A stretch of 64,000 nt of DNA from an uncultured Saccharospirillaceae bacterium. Lineage in GTDB: Bacteria; Pseudomonadota; Gammaproteobacteria; Pseudomonadales; Oceanobacteraceae. Made by a program: the position numbers and the translations under genes. Position 1 is the first letter of the stretch. Each line of letters opens with the position of its first letter. This document shows positions 55,983 to 64,000 of this stretch, in pieces. Location: positions 1 to 64,000 of the forward strand of contig CANMOZ010000002.1 in the NCBI GenBank assembly GCA_947499545.1, given 5' to 3'. Under the pieces are notes generated by a model that searched no databases, was not told where the DNA came from, and saw only the letters and a program-made list of their open reading frames with translations.

Positions 55983-56996
55983 ATGATCGAAGAAGATCGC
56001 CTTATCGAACCGGCAGTGAAAATAGGTGAAGACTCTGTGGATCGAGCCATTCGGCCGCAGCGATTGTCCGATTACCGGGGGCAGCCTCATGTGCGTGACC
56101 AGATGGCTGTTTTTATTGATGCAGCCAAGCAGCGCAGCGAAGCGCTGGATCATACGTTGGTTTTCGGGCCACCAGGGTTGGGTAAAACGACATTGGCAAA
56201 TATTATCGCCAACGAGATGGGAGTGTCGGTTAAATCAACTTCAGGGCCAGTGATTGAAAAAGCAGGTGATTTGGCAGCCTTATTAACCAGTTTGGAAAGC
56301 GGAGATGTGCTTTTCATTGATGAAATTCACCGGCTCAGCGCGGCCGTTGAGGAAGTTCTTTACCCTGCCATGGAAGATTTTCAACTGGATATCATGGTTG
56401 GAGAAGGGCCTGCAGCACGCTCCATTAAAATTGATTTGCCTCCTTTTACTTTGGTTGGTGCAACAACCAGAGCAGGATTGTTGACTTCACCTTTACGCGA
56501 TCGATTTGGGATTGTTCAACGTCTCGAATTTTATTCGGTGCCTGATTTAACTCATATCATTGAGCGTTCAGGGTTGCTGATGGGGGTAGCACTCGATCAA
56601 GAGGGTGCTAAAGAAATCGCGTATCGCTCTAGAGGAACGCCCAGAATAGCGAATCGATTGCTTCGAAGAGTGCGTGATTATGCACAGGTTCGAGGTGATG
56701 GGGTTGTGACACAGTCGCTTGCAGATAAGGCGCTTGATCTATTAAATGTCGATGCCCAAGGTCTTGATCATATGGATAGGCGGTTACTGTTAACGATGAT
56801 TGATCATTTTAACGGTGGGCCTGTGGGGGTTGAAAGCTTAGCCGCTGCCATCAATGAAGAGCGGGATACCATCGAAGATGTGCTTGAACCCTATTTAATT
56901 CAAAAAGGGTTAATGATGCGAACGCCGAGAGGGCGAGTGGCTACCAGTCGTGCCTATAAACATTTTGGGTATGATTTACCTGAAGCAGCAGAATAA
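55983..56996 (+). CDS. ruvB: Holliday junction DNA helicase RuvB
   Basis: A 337-residue AAA+ motor protein. Walker [16 protein letters not shown], Walker [11 protein letters not shown], sensor [18 protein letters not shown] and the C-terminal winged-helix [28 protein letters not shown] are intact. It drives branch migration of Holliday junctions. CAGGTA precedes the ATG. ruvC and ruvA are not next to it here; the gene is divergent from fpr instead. Confidence 0.97.
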   Translation: MIEEDRLIEPAVKIGEDSVDRAIRPQRLSDYRGQPHVRDQMAVFIDAAKQRSEALDHTLVFGPPGLGKTTLANIIANEMGVSVKSTSGPVIEKAGDLAALLTSLESGDVLFIDEIHRLSAAVEEVLYPAMEDFQLDIMVGEGPAARSIKIDLPPFTLVGATTRAGLLTSPLRDRFGIVQRLEFYSVPDLTHIIERSGLLMGVALDQEGAKEIAYRSRGTPRIANRLLRRVRDYAQVRGDGVVTQSLADKALDLLNVDAQGLDHMDRRLLLTMIDHFNGGPVGVESLAAAINEERDTIEDVLEPYLIQKGLMMRTPRGRVATSRAYKHFGYDLPEAAE

Positions 56997-57011
56997 GTGA
57001 TTTAAGCAGTT

Positions 57012-57434
57012 ATGACGTTAGACGGCGCCATTTACACAGGCGAATTTCGTATTTATTACGAAGATACCGATGCTGGTGGCGTGGTTTATCACGCAAATTA
57101 CATTAAATTTATGGAGCGGGCCCGTTCGGACTGGTTAAGAAGTTTAGGGTTTGATCAGCATGAATTGCTTGCAGATGATGTGCAGTTTGTAGTGCACTCG
57201 CTAGACATACAATTTTTGCAGCCTGCCCGGCTTGACGATTGCATTCAGGTGACGGTTAACACCCCAGCTCTGTCGCCTTGCGCAATCAGTTTTCAGCAAT
57301 GTGTATACCGCGGCTCGGAACCACTTGCGACAGCTAATGTCAAAGTGGCCTGTCTGAGCTACTCACAAAAAAGGGTGAGAAAAATACCGATGGATATACG
57401 AATGGCTCTAGTGAAAGAGGGGAGTGAACAGTGA
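57012..57434 (+). CDS. ybgC: YbgC, acyl-CoA thioesterase of the Tol-Pal operon
   Basis: A 140-residue hotdog-fold thioesterase. YYEDTDAGGVVYHANYIKFMERARSDWLR carries the conserved Asp and HANY motif. It is thought to act on short-chain or ACP-linked acyl groups at the membrane. Its end overlaps the tolQ start by 4 nt; it starts 16 nt after ruvB. Confidence 0.95.
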   Translation: MTLDGAIYTGEFRIYYEDTDAGGVVYHANYIKFMERARSDWLRSLGFDQHELLADDVQFVVHSLDIQFLQPARLDDCIQVTVNTPALSPCAISFQQCVYRGSEPLATANVKVACLSYSQKRVRKIPMDIRMALVKEGSEQ

Positions 57435-58156
57435 GCGAATCTCTGTCCGTTTGGCACTTGGTGGCAAATGCATCTGTTGTTGTACAGATTGTGATGGCTT
57501 TGTTGCTAGCTGCTGCTTTTATCGCCTGGATCATTATATTTCAACGCATGCAGGTATTGAGAGTGGCACGGCGCCACCTTGTTGAATTCGAAGAGCGCTT
57601 CTGGTCAGGCATGGATTTAAATCGCTTGTATCGTGATTTGCAGCAAGAGCCGCCGGAATTTGGCATTGAAACCATTTTTATGGCGGGTTTCAGAGACTTC
57701 ACGCGTTTACGTCAGCAAACACAAGACCCTGAGCATGTAATGGACGGTGTTCAGCGATCAATGCGTGTTGCTGTACGTAGAGAAACTGACTTTCTCGATA
57801 ATCATTTGGTCTTTCTCGCAACCGTTGGCTCTACCAGCCCGTATGTGGGGTTATTTGGCACGGTTTGGGGGATTATGCACGCTTTTATGGGGCTTGCCGC
57901 TGTTAGGCAAGTGGATATAAATACTGTTGCACCTGGGATTGCAGAAGCCTTGATTGCAACGGCCATTGGTTTGTTTGCAGCGATTCCGGCGGTCATTTTT
58001 TATAACCGGTTAACGAATAAAGTTGATAAGCTCGTTACTCAATACGAGACGTTCACAGAAGAGTTCTCAAGTATTTTATATCGCCAATTACATCGTAGCC
58101 CTTCATCTAATCATACGGCTAAAACCAACTCTGAAGCCGTTGTACAGGGGAGTTGA
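57431..58156 (+). CDS. tolQ: TolQ proton-channel protein
   Basis: A 241-residue three-helix membrane protein of the Tol-Pal complex. VVQIVMALLLAAAFIAWIIIFQRMQ is the first helix, and FLATVGSTSPYVGLFGTVWGIMHAFMGLAAVRQVDINTVAPGIAEALIATAIGLFAAIPAVIFYN the pore region. Uses the proton gradient with TolR to act on TolA during envelope constriction. Confidence 0.97.
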   Translation: MSESLSVWHLVANASVVVQIVMALLLAAAFIAWIIIFQRMQVLRVARRHLVEFEERFWSGMDLNRLYRDLQQEPPEFGIETIFMAGFRDFTRLRQQTQDPEHVMDGVQRSMRVAVRRETDFLDNHLVFLATVGSTSPYVGLFGTVWGIMHAFMGLAAVRQVDINTVAPGIAEALIATAIGLFAAIPAVIFYNRLTNKVDKLVTQYETFTEEFSSILYRQLHRSPSSNHTAKTNSEAVVQGS

Positions 58157-58581
58157 TCAATATGAGATCGGCTCGTCATCGCCCAATGTCCGACATTAAT
58201 GTAGTGCCTTACATTGATGTCATGCTGGTTCTATTAATCATTTTTATGATTACAGCGCCCTCCATTACCACTCAGGTTCCCGTTGATTTACCTAATGCCA
58301 ATGCAGAGCCGATACAAATAAAGCAAGAAACGCTTCCGCTTATTGTTTCGATTACGGCAAAAGGGGAATACTTGTTGGAAAGAGATGAAGAGCAGTTGAA
58401 GCAAATGGAATTGAAGGGGGTGACGGAGTACGTAGGCCGAGTACTAAAAAAATCCCCTAAAACACCCGTCTTCGTTCAGGGAGATGAAGCCGTTCCATAT
58501 GGCCGCGTGATAGAGTTAATGGCGGCCCTGCAAGGGGCGGGTGCTGAGCAAGTTGGCTTGGTGACTGAGTCGGCAGAATGA
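58153..58581 (+). CDS. tolR: TolR
   Basis: A 142-residue protein with one transmembrane segment (DVMLVLLIIFMITAPSIT) containing the proton-carrying Asp, and a periplasmic domain with VFVQGDEAVPYGRVIELMAALQGAG. Overlaps tolQ and tolA at ATGA-like junctions. Confidence 0.97.
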   Translation: MINMRSARHRPMSDINVVPYIDVMLVLLIIFMITAPSITTQVPVDLPNANAEPIQIKQETLPLIVSITAKGEYLLERDEEQLKQMELKGVTEYVGRVLKKSPKTPVFVQGDEAVPYGRVIELMAALQGAGAEQVGLVTESAE

Positions 58582-59372
58582 GTGTGAGTGAGCGGTCTGA
58601 GATGAATGACCAAGTATTAAATCTCCATGACATTCGAAATTATGATGAGATAAAAGCCGCTCAGTGGACCTGGCCTGTCGTTTGGGCTTTGTTGCTGTAT
58701 GCGGGGCTTTTACTCGTTTCTTTTGTCTCTTTTCCTGAGTTTAAGAAAAAGTCGCCCGAGCGTTTTGTGAAAGCTCAGGTGGTTCAATTGCCGGCTGAGG
58801 AAAAACCCAAAAAGGTTTTAGAGAAACCAAAGCCGAAGAAGACGCCGCCAAAACCTCCAGAAAAGGAAAGGCTAGAAAAACCTAAAACAAAAGAGAAACC
58901 AAAACCACCTCCAAAAGTCGAAAAGCCAAAGGTGAAGCAAAAGCCTAAAGAAGACCCAAAAATAGAGCGAAAGAAAGCAAAGGTTGAAAAACATCAGCAG
59001 GAATGGTTGGAGCAGCAGTGGGCCTCAACGTTAACTGAGCTTGATGAAGAAGTTGAAGTTGAAGCGGAAGTGATGGAAAGGGCAGCTGCAACTCATATTC
59101 AAGCCATTCAGGCGCAGGTTTCAAAATATTGGCAGTACCCACCCAGTGCTCGACGTGCTATGGAGGTAGTGCTGGAAATCAAGCTCATACCGACAGGCGA
59201 AGTCATTGATGTGAAAGTTGTTCATAGCAGTGGTAATGTTGCTTTGGATCGTTCAGCAAGGCAGGCTTTGGTTAAAGCATCACCGTTGCCTGTTCCCGAT
59301 GACATTCGGTTGTTTGAGAAATATTTTCGAACATTAACCATGCCTTTTAGACCCGAGGATGCAAGGTTGTAA
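58578..59372 (+). CDS. tolA: TolA
   Basis: A 264-residue protein with one N-terminal membrane helix (WPVVWALLLYAGLLLVSFVSF), a long Lys/Pro/Glu-rich helical stretch (residues 65-150) and a TonB_C-like domain III (QVSKYWQYPPSARRAMEVVLEIKLIPTGEVIDVKVVHSSGNVALDRSARQAL). Shorter middle domain than E. coli TolA (421 residues). Its ATG lies in the 3' end of tolR. Confidence 0.95.
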   Translation: MSVSERSEMNDQVLNLHDIRNYDEIKAAQWTWPVVWALLLYAGLLLVSFVSFPEFKKKSPERFVKAQVVQLPAEEKPKKVLEKPKPKKTPPKPPEKERLEKPKTKEKPKPPPKVEKPKVKQKPKEDPKIERKKAKVEKHQQEWLEQQWASTLTELDEEVEVEAEVMERAAATHIQAIQAQVSKYWQYPPSARRAMEVVLEIKLIPTGEVIDVKVVHSSGNVALDRSARQALVKASPLPVPDDIRLFEKYFRTLTMPFRPEDARL

Positions 59373-59373
59373 T

Positions 59374-60687
59374 ATGCGATTAATGCCAAAACTGGTTTGC
59401 TGTGTGTTGAACCTGGCGCTTACGATGTTGTGGATTCCCGCTGCACGAGCAGAGCTGGTCATAGAAATTACTCAAGGGCGTGCAAGTGCAATCCCGATCG
59501 CTATTGTCCCTTTTCAGTGGCACCCAAAAAGCCAAGAAATAGAAGATGTTGCTGCGATCATTCGGGCAAATTTAAAGCGAAGTGGCCATTTTAATACCTT
59601 GCTGCCTACAGAAATGCTTAGTTTTCCTAAAACAGAGAAAGACATTTATTTTCGCGATTGGCGGCTGTTGAAGCAGGACTATCTGGTGCTTGGGGACGTT
59701 AATTATGAAAGCGAAACGGGTGAATATGTCGCTCACTTTGAGCTCTATGATGTCTATCAAAAGAAAAAAATCATGTCTTACAAGGCTCAAGGTGATAAAA
59801 GGGAGCTGAGGGGAGTGGCTCACCACATCAGTGATCGAATATACGAGAGATTAACGGGTATTCCAGGGGCGTTTTCGACAAAAATTGCTTACGTTTCAAC
59901 AACAAAAGAACGTAAAAGGTTTCGTTTAGAGGTGGCTGATGCTGATGGGTATAATGCCAAGACCATCTTGGAGTCGAATGACTCAGTGATCTCGCCCAGC
60001 TGGTCACCTGATGGTAAACAGCTGGCGTATGTTTCTTTTGAAAATGATCGAAGCCAGATTTTTATTCATAACCTAGCAACAGGCAAGAGGCAGATGATTG
60101 CTGGGTTTAAAGGCATTAATAGTGCGCCGCGGTTTTCCCCGAATGGCCGTTACCTCGCTGCAACCCTTTCAAAAGATGGCAATGCAGAGATCTATGTGCT
60201 AGACCTTGGTACAGGGAGCTGGCGCCGCATGACCAGGCATTATGGCATCGACACCGAAGCTAGCTGGTCACCTGATAGTAAAAAAATCTTGTTTACCTCT
60301 TCAAGGAGCGGTAAGCCTCAGATCTATCAGGTTGAGTTGGCGACGGGGGACGTGGAAAGATTAACGTTTGAAGGGAATTATAACGCAAGAGCTCAGATGA
60401 CCCATGATGGCAAGTATTTGATACTTGTACATCAAGCTGAGCGCGGCGGTGATTTTTACATTGCCTCACTGGATTTAAGGCGCGGGAGTACGCAAATTTT
60501 GACCAGTGACACAGCTTTGGATGAGTCACCTTGTATTTCACCAAATGGTAGTATGATACTGTATGCCGCGAACTATCGGGGTCGAACGATTTTAGCGGCC
60601 GTATCAGTGGATGGCCAAGTGAGACATCTGCTGCCGGCGAAGTTTGGAGAGGTGCGAGAACCTTCTTGGGGACCAATCCTGCACTAA
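59374..60687 (+). CDS. tolB: TolB
   Basis: A 437-residue periplasmic protein with a signal peptide. An N-terminal alpha/beta domain (ITQGRASAIPIAIVPFQWH) is followed by a six-bladed propeller with repeated WSPDGK/FSPNGR motifs (SWSPDGKQLAYVSFENDRSQIFIHNLATG, RFSPNGRYLAATLS, SWSPDSKKILFTSSRSGKPQIYQVELATG). It links Pal to TolA. AAGGTTG precedes ATG 59374, chosen over an ATG at 59359 inside tolA. Confidence 0.97.
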   Translation: MRLMPKLVCCVLNLALTMLWIPAARAELVIEITQGRASAIPIAIVPFQWHPKSQEIEDVAAIIRANLKRSGHFNTLLPTEMLSFPKTEKDIYFRDWRLLKQDYLVLGDVNYESETGEYVAHFELYDVYQKKKIMSYKAQGDKRELRGVAHHISDRIYERLTGIPGAFSTKIAYVSTTKERKRFRLEVADADGYNAKTILESNDSVISPSWSPDGKQLAYVSFENDRSQIFIHNLATGKRQMIAGFKGINSAPRFSPNGRYLAATLSKDGNAEIYVLDLGTGSWRRMTRHYGIDTEASWSPDSKKILFTSSRSGKPQIYQVELATGDVERLTFEGNYNARAQMTHDGKYLILVHQAERGGDFYIASLDLRRGSTQILTSDTALDESPCISPNGSMILYAANYRGRTILAAVSVDGQVRHLLPAKFGEVREPSWGPILH

Positions 60688-60742
60688 ACTGAAAAAACGC
60701 ACTAAAGTTAATTAAACAAAGCGTGTAGAAAGGAATAAGGCT

Positions 60743-61252
60743 ATGCAATTCTCTACTCTCTCAAAAACCTTTGCGTTGTCGTTGCTTTTGGCCGGCATTG
60801 TAGGTTGTTCTTCTGATCCCAAGAAGGATACGTCTGATGCGGGTTCTGATATCCGTTCAGATGCGACGGCTACTGGTGGCATCGATGGGCAAGACACCGA
60901 TGATGCAATGTCAGGTATGCCGGAAATGATGACGGTCTACTTTGATTTTGATCGCTCTGAAATTAAGCCTATCGCTCGCGATACCATTGAAATGCATGCG
61001 AAGTATATGTCTATGAACAGCTCTGCACGCGTTATCCTTGAAGGTCACTGCGATGAGCGCGGAACGGTTGAGTACAACTTGGCTCTGGGTGAGCGTCGTG
61101 CTAACTCCGTTAAGCGCGTGTTGATTGCCAGTGGTGTTAGCCCGGATCAAATCGAAACCGTTAGTTTTGGCGAAGAGCGCCCATCTATGCCTGGTCATGA
61201 TGAGTCTGCCTGGTCTAAAAACCGTCGCGTGGAATTCAAATACCAAAACTAA
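60743..61252 (+). CDS. pal: Pal, peptidoglycan-associated lipoprotein
   Basis: A 169-residue outer-membrane lipoprotein with lipobox IVGC and an OmpA_C domain (TVYFDFDRSEIKP, VILEGHCDERGTVEYNLALGERRANSVKRVLIASG). It anchors the outer membrane to peptidoglycan. Confidence 0.98.
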   Translation: MQFSTLSKTFALSLLLAGIVGCSSDPKKDTSDAGSDIRSDATATGGIDGQDTDDAMSGMPEMMTVYFDFDRSEIKPIARDTIEMHAKYMSMNSSARVILEGHCDERGTVEYNLALGERRANSVKRVLIASGVSPDQIETVSFGEERPSMPGHDESAWSKNRRVEFKYQN

Positions 61253-61267
61253 GGAAGTATTTGACCC

Positions 61268-62029
61268 ATGAGATGGATTGGGCCTGTTGTACTCGCGATG
61301 GCCAGCACTTCTGTGCTGGCCATCGGCGATGATTGGGTGTCGATAGAAAATGTTACTCCAGCCACGCCTTCCACAAGTTCAGAAAATCAGATAGCTGCGA
61401 GTGAAACTCCACGAAGTTCAGGGAGTTCCAAAGCGCAAATTCGGTTACTGTTGGATGAGCTTGATATTTTGAGGCAGGAAGTTCAAGCACTGCGAGAACT
61501 GACTGAACGGCAAGGGTTTGAGCTTAGAGCGTTAAAAAACGAAAGCAAAGAACGCTATCTCGATCTTGATGAGCGCTTGTCTCAGATGGTTCAAGGCGAT
61601 GGTGACGTTGGTGCTAGTGATGGTCAAGATTCATCTGGCAGTGTTGCTGGAGATGAGCGCACGGAATACCGAAAAGCTTTTTCGATGCTGAAGCAAAAGA
61701 ACTTTCCACAGTCTGAAAGAGCATTTAAGTCATTTATCAAACGCCATCCTAAAGGGCAATACACGCCGAATGCTTATTACTGGCTCGGTGAGTTGATGTT
61801 GTTGCAGCGTAAGTACGAGGATGCTCGTCAAGCCTTTAAAGTGGTCCTGAATCAATATCCTACTCATCAGAAGGCACCTGATGCCCTTTATAAATTGGGC
61901 GTTTCCTATGAGCGTTTGGGACGCGATAAAGATGCCAAAGCAGCACTGAATAAGGTGGTTGTTGATTATGGCCAAAAAGCTCCTACAACAGCCCGCTTAG
62001 CAAAGGAATATATGTCTAAGCATCTGTAG
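61268..62029 (+). CDS. cpoB: CpoB (YbgF), Tol-Pal-associated TPR protein
   Basis: A 253-residue periplasmic protein with a signal peptide (VVLAMASTSVLA), a short coiled coil for trimerisation (IRLLLDELDILRQEVQALREL), a variable linker and TPR repeats (FSMLKQKNFPQSERAFKSFIKRHPKGQYTPNAYYWLGELMLLQRKYEDARQAFKVVLNQYP). Coordinates peptidoglycan synthesis with outer-membrane constriction. Last gene of the tol-pal cluster. Confidence 0.95.
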   Translation: MRWIGPVVLAMASTSVLAIGDDWVSIENVTPATPSTSSENQIAASETPRSSGSSKAQIRLLLDELDILRQEVQALRELTERQGFELRALKNESKERYLDLDERLSQMVQGDGDVGASDGQDSSGSVAGDERTEYRKAFSMLKQKNFPQSERAFKSFIKRHPKGQYTPNAYYWLGELMLLQRKYEDARQAFKVVLNQYPTHQKAPDALYKLGVSYERLGRDKDAKAALNKVVVDYGQKAPTTARLAKEYMSKHL

Positions 62030-62054
62030 GCGGTACCCATAGAGGTCTCTCCAA

Positions 62055-62088
62055 CCTCTGTTGTCGGCAAAATGAGAGGCATTTTTTT
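62055..62088 (+). terminator. Terminator of the tol-pal-cpoB cluster
   Basis: CCTCT (62055-62059) pairs with AGAGG (62075-62079), followed by CATTTTTTT. Two more overlapping inverted repeats (AGAGGT/ACCTCT at 62041-62059) lie before it. About 30-60 nt past the cpoB stop. Confidence 0.65.
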
Positions 62089-62273
62089 GTACGCCCTCCT
62101 TTTGCTGACTTACCCACTGATTCTCTCTCCTATTGATCGTACTTGCTAGCAAGTAGCCTGATTGTGGGTGTTTTATGATTGCCCTACACCAAGTTTGGCA
62201 TGCCTTGTTAAATTGAGAGCGTGTGCCAAGATGCGCTAATTGATTGAAATTTAAAAAAAATTGCTCATAGGGG

Positions 62274-62301
62274 TTGCAAAGAAAATAATTTCGGGTACTA
62301 T
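62274..62301 (+). promoter_or_regulatory. Promoter of the tRNA-Lys cluster
   Basis: TTGCAA (62274-62279) and TACTAT (62296-62301), with 16-base spacing, lie just upstream of the first tRNA-Lys. A GC-rich GCGCC follows the -10, as in stringently controlled stable-RNA promoters. Confidence 0.7.
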
Positions 62302-62316
62302 ATGCGCCTCGTTGCC

Positions 62317-62392
62317 GGGTCGTTAGCTCAGTTGGTAGAGCAGCTGGCTTTTAACCAGTTGGTCGATGGTTCGAATCCATCACGACCCACCA
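62317..62392 (+). tRNA. tRNA-Lys (anticodon TTT), copy 1
   Basis: 76-base cloverleaf: acceptor GGGTCGT/ACGACCC, anticodon loop CTTTTAA with TTT, T-arm GGTTCGAATCC, encoded CCA. Confidence 0.98.
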
Positions 62393-62461
62393 ACAACGAA
62401 ATGTGAAGTTTGCTATAGCTTTTCAGGCTAAAGGGAATTTTGCGGAAAGGTGAAGAGCTAC

Positions 62462-62537
62462 GGGTCGTTAGCTCAGTTGGTAGAGCAGCTGGCTTTTAAC
62501 CAGTTGGTCGATGGTTCGAATCCATCACGACCCACCA
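62462..62537 (+). tRNA. tRNA-Lys (anticodon TTT), copy 2
   Basis: Identical to copy 1 over 76 bases; 69 bases separate them. Encoded CCA. Confidence 0.98.
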
Positions 62538-62580
62538 GTTTCAACTATGTAAGTGTTCACCAAAGCCGTATTGCCATAAT

Positions 62581-62656
62581 GGGTCGTTAGCTCAGTTGGT
62601 AGAGCAGCTGGCTTTTAACCAGTTGGTCGATGGTTCGAATCCATCACGACCCACCA
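62581..62656 (+). tRNA. tRNA-Lys (anticodon TTT), copy 3
   Basis: Identical to copies 1 and 2 over 76 bases; 43 bases after copy 2. Encoded CCA. Confidence 0.98.
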
Positions 62657-62865
62657 TCTCAAAGCACTTCCTCCTGCCTTAGCCATGCTAAAAAAACAAA
62701 GTGCAAAAGATTGAAAAATTGCTTGATGGCACGATATTACACTTTGTGAGCAAATCTATATTTTCTCAAGCAGTCTAAAACCTGTAGTCTATCGCAAAAG
62801 TGGTTATCACTTAGATTAGGCTATCTGCCGAAATGGCCTGACAAGTTAACACCTTGGAAATGTCG

Positions 62866-63969
62866 ATGTCAGAACTGTATATAGCACCCCATCAGCAACA
62901 GCCTACAGCATTGAATCCCGAAGCATCTGCGCGAGAGTTCGTGAGGGATTACTTGCATCAAAAGATGCAGCCTCTAAGTCAAAATGAAATCACTTATTAC
63001 AAGTCAAAAATCAAAGAGCAGTTGAAAGCAATGGGGGCTGTTCTCATTGCTCATTATTACACAGACCCTTTGATCCAAGAGTTAGCGGATGAAACCGGTG
63101 GTTGCGTTTCCGACTCTCTCGAAATGGCACGTTTTGGTCGTGATCACGAAGCTCAAACGTTGATTGTGGCAGGTGTGAAATTCATGGGTGAGACAGCCAA
63201 AATCCTGAGCCCCGAAAAAAGGGTGCTAATGCCGACCTTGGATGCAACCTGTTCTTTAGATATTGGTTGTCCAATTGAAGCTTTTAAGCACTTTTGTGAT
63301 CAGCATCCGGATCGCCAAGTTGTTGTCTATGCCAACACCTCTGCTGCGGTTAAGGCGAGAGCGGACTGGGTGGTAACCTCAGGCTGTGCGGTTGATATTG
63401 TGACACATTTGACCGAGCAGGGTCAGAAGCTGATATGGGCACCAGATCGCTACCTAGGAAGTTATATTCAGGCAAATACAGATGCGGATATGATTCTGTG
63501 GGACGCAGCTTGCATCGTGCATGAGGAATTCAAAGCGCAAGGCGTGCTTGATTTGAAAAAAGTGTACCCTGATGCGGCGGTTTTGGTTCATCCTGAATCA
63601 CCGGCATCCGTTGTTGCGTTGGCTGATGTTGTGGGTTCGACCAGTCAAATAATTGCAGCCGCACAAAAAATGCCGAACGATACCTTTATTGTGGCAACAG
63701 ATAAGGCAATTTTTTATAAGATGCAGCAATTTGCTCCAGGAAAGCGCTTTATAGAGGCTCCGACTGCGGGTGCAGGTGCAACCTGTCGTAGTTGCGCACA
63801 TTGCCCTTGGATGGCGATGAATGGCCTGGAGAACCTACTGGAAGCCTGTATCGAGGGCAAGGATGAAGTGTTTGTCGATCCTGATACGGCGGTGAGAGCA
63901 ATGCTGCCGTTGCGTAAGATGCTGGATTTCACCTCAACAAAGCAGCCGGTTCAACCTGTACCAGCTTGA
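62866..63969 (+). CDS. nadA: Quinolinate synthase A
   Basis: A 367-residue enzyme that makes quinolinate from iminoaspartate and dihydroxyacetone phosphate in NAD biosynthesis. [42 protein letters not shown] and [15 protein letters not shown] carry the Cys ligands of its 4Fe-4S cluster. The start at 62866 has GGAA six bases upstream; ATG 62860 and TTG 62854 are also in frame. The gene ends inside the window. Confidence 0.97.
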   Translation: MSELYIAPHQQQPTALNPEASAREFVRDYLHQKMQPLSQNEITYYKSKIKEQLKAMGAVLIAHYYTDPLIQELADETGGCVSDSLEMARFGRDHEAQTLIVAGVKFMGETAKILSPEKRVLMPTLDATCSLDIGCPIEAFKHFCDQHPDRQVVVYANTSAAVKARADWVVTSGCAVDIVTHLTEQGQKLIWAPDRYLGSYIQANTDADMILWDAACIVHEEFKAQGVLDLKKVYPDAAVLVHPESPASVVALADVVGSTSQIIAAAQKMPNDTFIVATDKAIFYKMQQFAPGKRFIEAPTAGAGATCRSCAHCPWMAMNGLENLLEACIEGKDEVFVDPDTAVRAMLPLRKMLDFTSTKQPVQPVPA

Positions 63970-64000
63970 GACGTTTTTTGAACGACATTTGATTTTAAAA

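Overview
The window looks like chromosome from a marine, chitin- and peptide-degrading gammaproteobacterium, probably of Oceanospirillales/Pseudomonadales affinity. That placement is an inference. It rests on the tol-pal order, the sdhE-ygfX/ygfZ locus, a zwf-pgl-edd-eda operon, a TonB2/TtpC-type TonB system and secreted LPMO and astacin proteins. No insertion sequence, CRISPR array, rRNA or prophage was recognised. Layout: 0-9 kb holds a lone umuC behind a LexA-like operator, an orphan AT-rich gene, a secreted pair (astacin-type metalloprotease lipoprotein and AA10 LPMO with two chitin-binding modules), and an AraC regulator with a double SnoaL protein. 8.5-11.5 kb holds sdhE-ygfX divergent from ygfZ, then a secreted GDSL esterase.

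11.7-22.6 kb is an accessory region: class A beta-lactamase, methyltransferase-like protein, LysE exporter, a TctC-type binding protein, a hybrid sensor kinase, a lipoprotein with three exact-period 384-nt repeats, and a DUF1176-like protein. Three reading frames here (TctC, the kinase and a small secreted protein) are each broken by one nucleotide. Two of the breaks lie in homopolymers and one base less restores the conserved frame, so this is either a decaying or phase-variable module or a stretch of poor sequence.

22.9-34 kb is housekeeping: enoyl-CoA hydratase family protein, lipoprotein hydrolase, YafK-like L,D-transpeptidase, tpm, the Entner-Doudoroff operon zwf-pgl-edd-eda and cpsG-type phosphomannomutase, followed by tRNA-Asn/Pro/Asn. 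At 34.5-35.7 kb two unknown genes converge, overlap at their 3' ends and appear to be distant paralogues.

35.8-54.2 kb is the most interesting block. It contains two divergent gene sets: leftward, a Yej/Dpp-like peptide ABC importer (binding protein, two permeases, double ATPase) followed at short spacing by a heterodimeric ABC exporter; rightward, a complete TtpC-type TonB complex (DUF3450, TtpC, ExbB, ExbD, TonB, TPR) followed by a large TonB-dependent receptor. Together they could move one substrate, probably a peptide, across both membranes.

54.3-64 kb is conserved: rnt, fpr, ruvB (without ruvC/ruvA beside it), ybgC-tolQRAB-pal-cpoB, three identical tRNA-Lys genes and nadA.
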